In this document: positions 25,062-32,728 of the stretch, one piece after another
Position numbering within the stretch: the stretch's first letter is position 1
How the letters are laid out: each line of letters opens with the position of its first letter
Origin: Paenibacillus taichungensis
GTDB lineage: Bacteria > Bacillota > Bacilli > Paenibacillales > Paenibacillaceae
DNA: 35,181 nucleotides
Direction: 5' to 3'
Assembly: GCF_003287275.1 (NCBI RefSeq)
Contig: NZ_QEVW01000016.1
Span: 1 to 35,181, forward strand
Program-made: the position numbers and the translations under genes
The notes under the pieces: generated by a model
What the model was told of the DNA's origin: nothing
What the model saw: the letters and a program-made list of their open reading frames with translations, nothing else
Databases searched by the model: none

Positions 25062-26284
25062 CTGCGCTGGGTCAACGGATGTTGGGTGCTGTCCTGGTCG
25101 TGGCATTTGCCTCTCTATATGTATGGCATGGCGGCAAAGCCGCGCTTTTTCTGTCCATTGTGGCCGCCTTGATGCTCGCAAGCGCGCTGATTATCCATTT
25201 CTTTGGTCCGCGCAATATTAACATTCGGCGGCAAATGCAAGCGAAGCGGGTTGTAGCAGGCGAAATAACACGGGTATCGGTGGAACTGAAATTCGACTGC
25301 CCGATTCCACTGCTATGGGTCATTCTGTGTGAGAATACACCTGCTGGCGTACATCGTAAATTACTATTTCCAGGGACCCGTCGCCAGTTTACGTATCAAT
25401 ATGAATTATCGGGTTTGCGAAGAGGTGTGTACAGATGGGAGTCAGGCAGATTGTACTGGGGCGATGTTTTCGGGTGGAATACAGTCTCCGCAGAGACGGT
25501 GAATCGTACCGCGCTAATTGTTGTTCCTCAAGCAGCGGAATGGGACGAGAATGATCACGGAGAATACTCGGCTATGGGTGAAGATGCGCTGTCTGAGCGA
25601 AGAAGCAGTCAGGGGAATCGCAGTCCTGAGTTCCGGGAATATCAGCAAGGAGACCCGCTGGGGCGTGTTCATTGGAAAAGCACGGCCAAAACGGGTAAGC
25701 TTCAGACTTTTTTGCCTGAAACCTCCGATTCTGTCTCACTGGGTATACTGATGTATGAAGGTGCATCCGGTTATGAAGTGCGCCAGTCAGAGAAGAGAGA
25801 TACGTCTGCCTTTGAACGTGCGGTCCGTGTAGCTGCCCGTTGGATTCATACCGCTGAACGTGACAACATTCCGTATCAACTGTGGACGGAAGGCGGTGGG
25901 TCAGGATCTGCTCAGCAGGAGAAATGGAAACAAGAACTCCTGAACTCTCCTGAAATCCATGCGTTGGACAAGCTGGCACAGGCACGAATTGCTACGTCTC
26001 AAGTTGTATCTCCATCGCTTCGCACAGAGATGTTGGATAGAATGGCGCTGGGGTCACGCATTATGATTCTCACTGGCAAAATGGATGACACTTTGGTGGA
26101 GTGGGTAATGTGTGCAATCGGGTTGGGATACAGGGTAGAAGTTCAGTTAACCGATCAAACCATTCGTGACATGGATAATGAAAGTTTGGAACAGCTTCGT
26201 CAAAGTGGAGTACAGATCCATTGGATTACTGACGGCTCTTTACCTTCAATGAGAAAGGCGGAGGTAACGGATGTGGGAGCATAA
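25058..26284 (+). CDS. DUF58 domain-containing membrane protein
   Basis: This 408-residue protein has two N-terminal hydrophobic helices (about residues 9-26 and 30-49) and then a large cytoplasmic or peripheral region. The DUF58 signature lies in the middle: SPEFREYQQGDPLGRVHWKS near residues 189-208. The C-terminal part is a VWA-like alpha/beta region. It starts in an ATGA overlap with the MoxR gene, so translation is coupled. DUF58 proteins are presumed partners of the MoxR ATPase; the exact role is unknown. Confidence 0.92.
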   Translation: MTALGQRMLGAVLVVAFASLYVWHGGKAALFLSIVAALMLASALIIHFFGPRNINIRRQMQAKRVVAGEITRVSVELKFDCPIPLLWVILCENTPAGVHRKLLFPGTRRQFTYQYELSGLRRGVYRWESGRLYWGDVFGWNTVSAETVNRTALIVVPQAAEWDENDHGEYSAMGEDALSERRSSQGNRSPEFREYQQGDPLGRVHWKSTAKTGKLQTFLPETSDSVSLGILMYEGASGYEVRQSEKRDTSAFERAVRVAARWIHTAERDNIPYQLWTEGGGSGSAQQEKWKQELLNSPEIHALDKLAQARIATSQVVSPSLRTEMLDRMALGSRIMILTGKMDDTLVEWVMCAIGLGYRVEVQLTDQTIRDMDNESLEQLRQSGVQIHWITDGSLPSMRKAEVTDVGA

Positions 26285-28634
26285 TGGAAATCCTCAAGCG
26301 AATTCCACTGTGGCTGACAGGGGGCACATCACCAGTTTCGGATCAGAGTCTGTGCATTCCATATATAAAGCGGAAACTAGAACATCTGGAGTTGAGTTGA
26401 AGAGTCCCGGCTACAGTTCGGAGCCTCTCCTTTACAGAATCGGTCTTTCTGCCATTTTGCTTATTTTGTCCCTGGAGTGGATATATCCTGTTACGACAAC
26501 GGGTCAGCAAGGTAGTGAACGATTCTTGTCCGTGATGGCAGGGTTAACGGGAGCTTTACTGCTCGCTGGGTTGATTCGTACTGGGTGGGTCTCTGGAATA
26601 CTGATCAGGCTCTGCATTGCTCTAGCCGCATTATGTTGCATGTATGGAGGCAATGATCCTGCTGGATGGGCTGCTACCTATCCAACGACTCTTTCTGCAG
26701 ATATGGGGACTTTTACGAACACCTGGCGTTTTAACTCGATTAGTGTGGAGACAAGAGGGCTGCTCATGATGTGCGGCTGGAGCATGCTAATGGCTTCTGT
26801 GCAATCGCTTGTATTACTACGAAGAAGTGTAATGCTGTTTGGAAGTGCAACATTGGTCTATTTGCTGCTGCTTGAATCCTTTGCCGGGCTGGATGTGTAT
26901 GCTTCGGTGATACGTTCTGTGCTATGGATTCTACTCATGCAGGCCATGCTGCAGTTGCTTCGTCTTAATGGAGGGGTCACAACACCGATCTTCAAGCAGA
27001 GTCCTTATGGTCGTTGGTGTACGGTAACGCTTGGGGTATCGGCAGGCATGGTACTTTTCTCAGCGATCCCTGGTCAGCTTGCTTCCATTCCTCCACCGGA
27101 ACGTATTTCACTTGAGCAGATGGGTGAACGTTTGGCCCGCTGGGCAGGCTACACACAGCACGGAAGTATTCCTGCAACAACTGCCGTCACAGGATATAGT
27201 ACAGCGGATGCACCAATGGGCGCACCTTTGGTGCAGGGAGACACGATTTTTTTTACGGCAAAAAGTCCGGAAGCTACGTATTGGCGGGGTGAGACCCGTT
27301 CATATTATAACGGAAGCACCTGGAGTGATCCTGTGCAGAGTTTTGAGACGGCAAGTCCATCCGGGTTGGTGCGAACCGATAGTTGGGAGTACCCTGCCTA
27401 TTGGCAACGTATTCGTCAAACGGTAACGATGAAGCGAGAATGGAGAGGGCCCAATCCCCTCTTTACAGGTGGAATACCACTCAATCTTTCGTTTCAGGAT
27501 AAGAATAGTGATAATCAGAAAAATAAACGTTTACTGCTATCAAATGAAGATTCGGCAACGTTATGGCTCGCGGCTACTTATGATGATCAACCGGTCAAAA
27601 GTTATACGGCAGACATCATGATTCCCGTGGCAACACCTGAACAACTACGACTTCTGGGGAAGAGGTCCAACATGAAAGATCCGTCCGCAATTCGCAGAAC
27701 GTATCTGCAGCTACCCACTACGCTTCCCGGACGTGTGCAGGCTCTTGCCAAGGAAATCATTCAGGGAAGTGAGACCCGTTATGATGCCGTGCAGGCTGTA
27801 AAAACTTACCTTGCCGACCACGCCGAATATACGATGGATACCCGTATGCCACCGCGAGGAACTGATTTTGTGGACGATTTTCTATTCGTTACACGGCAGG
27901 GGTATTGCAATCATTTTTCCACAGCCATGATTGTGCTACTGCGTGCAGAGGGTATTCCGGCACGTTGGGTTAAGGGGTTCGGACCCGGGGAAGTGGATGC
28001 GGGCGTTTCCGGGCAATACATTGTGACCCAGGGAGATGCACACTCCTGGGTAGAGGTGTATTTTCCAGGCGCGGGCTGGATGCCGTTCGAGGCTACGCCA
28101 GGCTTCACCATGACGCAGGGTGAAGGCCAAGACGCCGCTGCGCTCAGCGGGCAGCAGCCCGTTGCCGTAACCCCGCCCCAGACGGACGGCGGGGCGGCTC
28201 ACGCGGGCGCATGGCTGCTCGCCCGCGCACGGGCCATTGCCGCGCACCCATGGATCGCGGCAGCCCTTGCGGCAGCAGCGCTGCTGTGCGCCGCTGGGGC
28301 CATCCGCATGCGGCGGCTTCGCCCCGCGCTGCGGCTAAGGCTGCTGCTGGCGTGGCCGCGCAGCAGCTTTCCGGACCGCGAGCGGCTGCTCAGCGCCGCC
28401 GCTCCGGTCTGGACCGCGCTCGCGCGCCGCTACGGCCCGCGGCCGCCGGGAATGACGCTGCGTGAATATGCAGCGTCACCCGCCGTGGCCGCAGGCACGG
28501 ACGGCGCGGACATCGCGCGGTTCGCAGCCGACTGGGAACGGCTGCTGTACGGGCCGGACCGTCCGCTGCGCGCGGACAGTCTGGACTTCCTGCGCCGGGC
28601 ACTTCAACTGGCCCGGCGCATGCAGGCGCTGTAA
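26271..28634 (+). CDS. Transglutaminase-like membrane protein with DUF4129-like tail
   Basis: This 787-residue protein starts at ATG 26271, six nt after GGAGG and inside the DUF58 gene (14-bp overlap). About 60 polar residues are followed by six or so membrane helices (about 63-275), an external region, and a transglutaminase core: GYCNHFSTAM with Cys546 and GDAHSWVEVYFPGAGW with His591, then MPFEATPGF. The usual third catalytic Asp is not obvious. A final helix (about 650-670) is followed by a DUF4129-like domain (DWERLLYGPD.PL). From about 28120 to 28634 the gene is strikingly GC-rich (Ala/Arg/Pro codons with G or C at third positions), unlike the rest. Likely acts on the cell envelope. Confidence 0.93.
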   Translation: MWEHNGNPQANSTVADRGHITSFGSESVHSIYKAETRTSGVELKSPGYSSEPLLYRIGLSAILLILSLEWIYPVTTTGQQGSERFLSVMAGLTGALLLAGLIRTGWVSGILIRLCIALAALCCMYGGNDPAGWAATYPTTLSADMGTFTNTWRFNSISVETRGLLMMCGWSMLMASVQSLVLLRRSVMLFGSATLVYLLLLESFAGLDVYASVIRSVLWILLMQAMLQLLRLNGGVTTPIFKQSPYGRWCTVTLGVSAGMVLFSAIPGQLASIPPPERISLEQMGERLARWAGYTQHGSIPATTAVTGYSTADAPMGAPLVQGDTIFFTAKSPEATYWRGETRSYYNGSTWSDPVQSFETASPSGLVRTDSWEYPAYWQRIRQTVTMKREWRGPNPLFTGGIPLNLSFQDKNSDNQKNKRLLLSNEDSATLWLAATYDDQPVKSYTADIMIPVATPEQLRLLGKRSNMKDPSAIRRTYLQLPTTLPGRVQALAKEIIQGSETRYDAVQAVKTYLADHAEYTMDTRMPPRGTDFVDDFLFVTRQGYCNHFSTAMIVLLRAEGIPARWVKGFGPGEVDAGVSGQYIVTQGDAHSWVEVYFPGAGWMPFEATPGFTMTQGEGQDAAALSGQQPVAVTPPQTDGGAAHAGAWLLARARAIAAHPWIAAALAAAALLCAAGAIRMRRLRPALRLRLLLAWPRSSFPDRERLLSAAAPVWTALARRYGPRPPGMTLREYAASPAVAAGTDGADIARFAADWERLLYGPDRPLRADSLDFLRRALQLARRMQAL

Positions 28635-28664
28635 CACGAAGTACAGCGCCGCGCTAAAACATAG

Positions 28665-28702
28665 GACGCCTTTCTCGCCCCTAAAGCGAACGAGGCGTCT
28701 TT
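28665..28702 (+). terminator. Terminator after the transglutaminase operon
   Basis: GACGCCT (28665-28671) pairs with AGGCGTC (28693-28699), extended by an inner CTCG/CGAG pairing, followed by a short T-run. Confidence 0.65.
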
Positions 28703-28774
28703 CCGCGACCATACACTATTAGCTTCCATGCGGGAGATCTCTTGTATGATGAAAATAGTGCATAACCCTTTTCT

Positions 28775-28866
28775 TATATTTCCGATCGGGAAATATATAG
28801 ATGCAGGCGAGAATATTCGATCAAATTACCATAATCTCAGGCGTTGAAAATGCCATGTTTTGAGAT
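28775..28866. other. Inverted repeats upstream of the guaA promoter
   Basis: TATATTTCC-GATCG-GGAAATATA (28775-28797) is a perfect 9-bp inverted repeat. ATCTCA (28834-28839) and TGAGAT (28861-28866) enclose a second hairpin with inner GGC/GCC. Both lie upstream of the mapped sigma-A promoter, so they may be protein-binding sites rather than leader RNA. In the 317-bp gap 28635-28951 nothing else is evident apart from the terminator and promoter. Confidence 0.45.
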
Positions 28867-28892
28867 GTCGAAAAAAGGAGTTTCGCCTTTCC

Positions 28893-28922
28893 TTGACGGT
28901 ATGTTTTGTCGTTGCGTATAAT
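28893..28922 (+). promoter_or_regulatory. Sigma-A promoter of guaA
   Basis: TTGACG (28893-28898), 18 bp, TATAAT (28917-28922). The leader to the ATG at 28952 would be only about 23 nt, too short for a riboswitch, and no purine aptamer core is present. Confidence 0.85.
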
Positions 28923-28951
28923 TAGTTTCATTAATTGAGGGAGGCTCGGTA

Positions 28952-30490
28952 ATGAATAAGCAAAATGAAATAGTGGTTGTCCTTGACTTTGGGGGCCAAT
29001 ACAACCAGTTAATCGCCAGAAGAATCCGGGATCTGGGCGTATACAGCGAGCTTTTGCCGTATAACACACCGGCGGAGAAAATCGCAGAATTAGCACCAAA
29101 GGGAATCGTGTTCTCGGGTGGACCATCTAGCGTTTATGCAGAAAATGCACCACACGTAGATCCGGCCGTTTATGATCTGGGATTGCCAATCTTCGGAATT
29201 TGTTATGGTATGCAGCTCATGGCGCAACAGCTGGATGGTAAAGTGGAGCGTTCTGAGAAGCGTGAGTATGGTAAAGCGGATATTGAGTTTGCACCAGGTG
29301 CAGCTCTCGCACAAGGTATTGAGGGTGAACATACGGTATGGATGAGTCATGGTGATCATGTGGTTGCTCTTCCTGCTGGATTCAAACTGGATGCAGGCAC
29401 GGAAAGTGCGCCAATCGCAGCGATGAGCAACGATGAGCGCAAATTGTATGCTGTTCAGTTCCATCCAGAAGTACGCCACTCTGTTCGCGGTAATGAAATG
29501 ATCAAAAACTTCCTGTACGAAATCTGTGGTTGTGAAGGCAACTGGAGCATGGAGACGTTTATCGAAGATACGATCAAAGATATTCGTGAAAAAGTGGGCG
29601 ACGGTAAAGTATTGTGCGCACTTAGCGGCGGTGTAGATTCCTCCGTTGTTGCTGCATTGCTTCACAAAGCCATCGGTGACCAACTGACATGTATGTTTAT
29701 CGACCATGGTCTGCTGCGCAAAGGCGAAGCGGAGAGCGTAATGGAGACGTTCGTCGGCAAATTCGACATGAAAGTTGTCAAAATCGATGCACAAGAGCGT
29801 TTCCTGTCCAAACTGGCAGGCGTGGATGATCCGGAACAAAAACGTAAAATTATCGGTAACGAGTTTATTTACGTATTTGACGAAGAGTCCAAGCAGTTTG
29901 ATGATTTTGCATTCCTGGCGCAAGGTACACTGTACACGGATATCGTGGAAAGTGGCACAGCGACAGCTCAAACCATCAAATCCCACCACAATGTGGGCGG
30001 ATTGCCTGAAGACATGAACTTCAAGCTGATCGAACCACTGAGTGCCTTGTTCAAAGACGAAGTGCGTAAAGTCGGCGAAGAGTGCGGTCTGCCAGAAGCA
30101 ATCGTATGGCGTCAGCCGTTCCCAGGTCCGGGTCTTGCCATCCGTGTACTGGGCGAAGTAACTGAGGACAAGCTCAAAATCGTTCGTGATTCGGACTACA
30201 TCCTGCGTGAAGAAATTGCCAAAGCGGGCCTTGATCGCGAGATCTGGCAATACTTCACAGCGCTGCCTAACATGAAGAGTGTTGGGGTTATGGGTGACGC
30301 ACGTACGTATTCCTACACTGTAGGTATCCGTGCCGTAACGTCCATCGACGGTATGACAGCTGACTGGGCACGTATCCCTTGGGACGTATTGGAGAAAATC
30401 TCTGTGCGGATCGTTAACGAAGTGGATAACGTAAACCGTATCGTGTATGACGTAACTTCCAAACCACCAGCAACGATTGAGTGGGAATAG
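28952..30490 (+). CDS. guaA: GMP synthase (glutamine-hydrolysing)
   Basis: This 512-residue enzyme converts XMP to GMP with glutamine and ATP. The N-terminal class I glutamine amidotransferase has the triad C84 (FGICYGMQLM), H171 and E173 (FHPEV). The ATP pyrophosphatase domain has the P-loop SGGVDSS (225-231), and the C-terminal dimerisation domain ends in the usual KPPATIEWE. Length and motifs are complete. The SD GGGAGG lies 7 nt before ATG 28952. It is a single-gene unit with its own promoter and terminator. The codon use looks optimised (strong preference for common codons), as expected for a highly expressed gene. Confidence 0.98.
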   Translation: MNKQNEIVVVLDFGGQYNQLIARRIRDLGVYSELLPYNTPAEKIAELAPKGIVFSGGPSSVYAENAPHVDPAVYDLGLPIFGICYGMQLMAQQLDGKVERSEKREYGKADIEFAPGAALAQGIEGEHTVWMSHGDHVVALPAGFKLDAGTESAPIAAMSNDERKLYAVQFHPEVRHSVRGNEMIKNFLYEICGCEGNWSMETFIEDTIKDIREKVGDGKVLCALSGGVDSSVVAALLHKAIGDQLTCMFIDHGLLRKGEAESVMETFVGKFDMKVVKIDAQERFLSKLAGVDDPEQKRKIIGNEFIYVFDEESKQFDDFAFLAQGTLYTDIVESGTATAQTIKSHHNVGGLPEDMNFKLIEPLSALFKDEVRKVGEECGLPEAIVWRQPFPGPGLAIRVLGEVTEDKLKIVRDSDYILREEIAKAGLDREIWQYFTALPNMKSVGVMGDARTYSYTVGIRAVTSIDGMTADWARIPWDVLEKISVRIVNEVDNVNRIVYDVTSKPPATIEWE

Positions 30491-30515
30491 AAGTTATCTA
30501 TCCAGATTTAATAAC

Positions 30516-30558
30516 AAGAGATCGGAGTTTCCGTCAAAGGAGCTTCGGTCTCTTTTTT
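30516..30558 (+). terminator. Rho-independent terminator of guaA
   Basis: AAGAGATCGGAGTTTCC (30516-30532) pairs with GGAGCTTCGGTCTCTT (30539-30554) through Watson-Crick and G-U pairs, followed by a T-run. Confidence 0.88.
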
Positions 30559-30567
30559 CTTTTCATT

Positions 30568-30596
30568 TTGTGTTTGCACCAGACGTTATTTATACT
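30568..30596 (+). promoter_or_regulatory. Possible promoter of the LRR gene
   Basis: TTGTGT (30568-30573), 17 bp, TATACT (30591-30596). The -10 is good and the -35 weak. Confidence 0.45.
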
Positions 30597-30670
30597 TTGA
30601 TTTATGATAAAGATGGACCAGCAAATAGATAGTACGAGGAAGAATACTGTGCAAGGAGGAACTACGACGG

Positions 30671-31711
30671 ATGAAGCAAAGAATCGAACTCAACCCCGGT
30701 TGGACTCGTGAGGAGGTTACCGCACTTACGGCTCATCCTGAGCTAAAGATTGTTCAATACAGCGAGCACAATATCCCGGATGTGAACCTGATTCAGACTT
30801 TGGATGAGGAGCTTTTTGCAAACAGACCTGATGTTACTTTTCGTATATATGGCTTTCATTCGCAATCTGGCGACTTGTCTTTTCTAAGATATATGAATCA
30901 TGTAGAAAAGCTTGTGATTGATTGCACCAGACACATTCATGGGATTGAGAGCTTAGTTGAATTGCTAAGGCTAAAAGAGTTTGCTTTTGACGTATTCGAA
31001 GCGGAATCTCTTGATGTATTAACAGTTGTACCTAACTCTTTAGAGCAGCTCCGCATCGGCAAAACCAAAACGAAGAAAACGGATTTGTCCATACTTAACC
31101 GCTTTACTGAACTTAAAACGCTGAGTGTGAATGGTCATACAACTAACATCGAAACGATCGGAACGTTATCATCACTTCGGTCCCTATATATTTCGGGAAT
31201 GCCATTAAAGGAATTGGGATACTTGAAAAAATTAACGGATTTGCACGAACTTCATCTCAGTTTTGGTGGAGCAGAGAATCTGGATAGCCTTGCGGGCATG
31301 GAATCCTTGCAATTGTTGAAGCTCCTAAGAGTGAAAGGTTTATCTGACTTATCCGTATTGAATGAACTGAAGGGATTACGCTTATTAGGGATAGAGGACC
31401 AGCCACATCTAACGAGTCTGCCGTCTCTTGAGAATTTGACTGAATTACAGCGTGTTTTCCTGAACAATGTGAAGGTAGAGAGTATCGATTGGGCAAAGAC
31501 TTCCAAAAGCCTGAAAGGGCTCGCTCTTCTGCAAATGAAACATATTACCGCCGAAGATATCGAATCCCTGATTCATCATAAATCTTTGGAAAGAATGATC
31601 GTTCATTTGAAAAGTGCCAAACAGCAAAAAGTGGCGAAGCAGGCGATAATGTCAGCAGGCATGTGGGATGAGAGCGGATGGTGGTACAAGGATGAATTTT
31701 TGAATATTTAA
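30671..31711 (+). CDS. Cytoplasmic leucine-rich-repeat protein
   Basis: This 346-residue protein has no signal peptide, membrane helix or wall anchor. Residues about 75-310 hold roughly ten irregular leucine-rich repeats of the bacterial internalin-like type (L..L.SLYISGMPLKELGYLKKL, L.ELHLSF..AENLDSLAGM, LQLLKLLRVKGLSDLSVLNELK). The N-terminal ~70 residues and the C-terminal basic segment (KSAKQQKVAKQAIMSAGMWD) are non-repetitive. The RBS AAGGAGGA lies 10 nt before ATG 30671. LRR folds usually bind proteins; the partner is unknown. Similar solo LRR proteins occur in Paenibacillus and Bacillus genomes, sometimes near toxin or immunity genes, but no toxin is adjacent here. Confidence 0.85.
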   Translation: MKQRIELNPGWTREEVTALTAHPELKIVQYSEHNIPDVNLIQTLDEELFANRPDVTFRIYGFHSQSGDLSFLRYMNHVEKLVIDCTRHIHGIESLVELLRLKEFAFDVFEAESLDVLTVVPNSLEQLRIGKTKTKKTDLSILNRFTELKTLSVNGHTTNIETIGTLSSLRSLYISGMPLKELGYLKKLTDLHELHLSFGGAENLDSLAGMESLQLLKLLRVKGLSDLSVLNELKGLRLLGIEDQPHLTSLPSLENLTELQRVFLNNVKVESIDWAKTSKSLKGLALLQMKHITAEDIESLIHHKSLERMIVHLKSAKQQKVAKQAIMSAGMWDESGWWYKDEFLNI

Positions 31712-31807
31712 TTCCTTTTTTAGGTTCGGTTCAGATTATTTTCATGTGGGGCTTGTACACTGAGTGCAGAATACGGCTATATGGCAACTGAAAGGAGAAT
31801 TGAATGT

Positions 31808-32059
31808 ATGCGTAAAACCGACAATATGAGCAAATGGAAGATGGGCATTGGAAGTGCGTTTCTGATGGTGATGCTGGCAGGATGCGGCTCGGGTATGCAG
31901 GACTTGGCTCTTGGTGCAGGGGATTCTTCATTTGTTAATTTAGAGGCAGCAGATTCGTCTTCCGATCAAGCCCAGAATCAGGAGTTATATGAAAGGTCAA
32001 CGGCTAACACCAATCAAGAACAACAGCAGGTAAGGGATGGACTTCAGACAGAAATTTAA
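31808..32059 (+). CDS. Small lipoprotein of unknown function
   Basis: This 83-residue protein has a basic N-terminus (MRKTDNMSKWK), a hydrophobic stretch and the lipobox LAGC (Cys26). The mature 58 residues are acidic and polar, rich in Ser, Asp, Glu and Gln (DSSSDQAQNQELYE, NTNQEQQQ), and look disordered. AAAGGAG lies 10 nt before ATG 31808; an in-frame extension to 31781 would put the SD inside the gene. It is expected on the outer face of the cytoplasmic membrane. No family is recognised. Confidence 0.72.
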   Translation: MRKTDNMSKWKMGIGSAFLMVMLAGCGSGMQDLALGAGDSSFVNLEAADSSSDQAQNQELYERSTANTNQEQQQVRDGLQTEI

Positions 32060-32181
32060 GGACGTAGGACTTATCGTGTAAAAAATGATCTGGTGATCGT
32101 CGCCGCTTGCTCCGTTACCTAAGCTAATGGATATTAAGAAACGTTATTCTCACCACATAACCATCTTCTAGAAGACCGATC

Positions 32182-32229
32182 AAGCTACCATAATCAAAGG
32201 GCATGCGCTTTGATTATGGTAGCTTTTTT
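32182..32229 (+). terminator. Strong terminator after the small lipoprotein
   Basis: AAGCTACCATAATCAAAG (32182-32199) pairs perfectly over 18 bp with its complement at 32208-32225, followed by a T-run. It is the longest perfect hairpin in the window. Confidence 0.9.
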
Positions 32230-32292
32230 ATTGTTGTAGATGAAGAGAAAACTTGTGGCAAGATCGACATATACACATGAAAACTTAATGTA

Positions 32293-32313
32293 AACCCAAT
32301 TTTAATTTGGGTT
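32293..32313. other. Small hairpin upstream of the riboswitch promoter
   Basis: AACCCAA (32293-32299) and TTGGGTT (32307-32313) form a 7-bp stem with a short AT loop. It lies in the stretch 32230-32393, where nothing else is evident. Confidence 0.5.
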
Positions 32314-32393
32314 GTAAACCGCTGAACTGGTTCATTTTGTTAAATAATACGAACGATTTATAAGCTGAGCGAGGGTAATATTCGTTTTTATCA

Positions 32394-32423
32394 TTGACAA
32401 ACTAGAGGCATCCCTCCTAAAAT
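32394..32423 (+). promoter_or_regulatory. Sigma-A promoter of the riboswitch-controlled permease
   Basis: Perfect TTGACA (32394-32399), 18 bp, TAAAAT (32418-32423). Transcription would start about 25 nt before the purine aptamer. Confidence 0.85.
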
Positions 32424-32449
32424 AGTGATGGGAAACACACAAAAAACGC

Positions 32450-32529
32450 ATACTACTTCGTATAATCCCGGGGATTTGGCCTGGGAGTCTCTACGAGATC
32501 ACCCTAATGATCTGGCTACGAAGAGGATA
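32450..32529 (+). promoter_or_regulatory. Guanine-type purine riboswitch aptamer
   Basis: P1 is CTTCGTA (32456-32462) with TACGAAG (32517-32523). The conserved junction TATAATCCCGGGGATTTGG, the loop-loop region and GTCTCTAC are all present. The base before TACGAAG, which contacts the ligand, is C (context GG-C-TACG), which in this family specifies guanine or hypoxanthine; adenine riboswitches have U there. One variation is GATTTGG where GATATGG is usual. It precedes an NCS2 purine permease, as expected. Confidence 0.93.
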
Positions 32530-32543
32530 AGGCTGAGCACATG

Positions 32544-32595
32544 AATTCTACATGATTGCGTCGGGCATGACATCTCGCACATTAGAATTTTTTTT
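32544..32595 (+). terminator. Riboswitch expression-platform terminator
   Basis: AATTCTA (32544-32550) pairs with TAGAATT (32583-32589), with inner TGCG/CGCA, followed by a run of eight Ts. It lies just after the aptamer, so guanine binding is expected to favour it and shut off the permease. Confidence 0.85.
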
Positions 32596-32635
32596 GTTCT
32601 CCGTAATTGGCACAGTGCCACTCCTCGTCAGCTAA

Positions 32636-32667
32636 AACCCTGGGTGATATATTTCATCTTCAGGGGT
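32636..32667 (+). other. Second hairpin between riboswitch terminator and permease
   Basis: ACCCTG (about 32637) pairs with CAGGGGT (ending 32667), with an inner GTGA/TCAT stem. It has no T-run and lies about 60 nt before the ATG. Its role is unknown. Confidence 0.45.
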
Positions 32668-32728
32668 ATTTGTCGTTTTGTCGGTTTTCAATATGGCTTC
32701 AACATCTCTAAGGGGGAGTTAGTGAATT

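Noticed and set aside
28867..28951. Purine riboswitch in the guaA leader
   Set aside because: No TATAAT-CC..GG aptamer core or matching P1; the sigma-A promoter leaves only about 23 nt of leader.
29090..30250. 386-codon frame antisense to guaA
   Set aside because: Caused by biased codon use in guaA; composition is Phe/His/Cys-rich and unlike a real protein.
32341..32390. Terminator-like ACGAA/TTCGTTTTT pair before the riboswitch promoter
   Set aside because: Only five pairs around a long loop; a strong terminator already ends the upstream gene at 32229.
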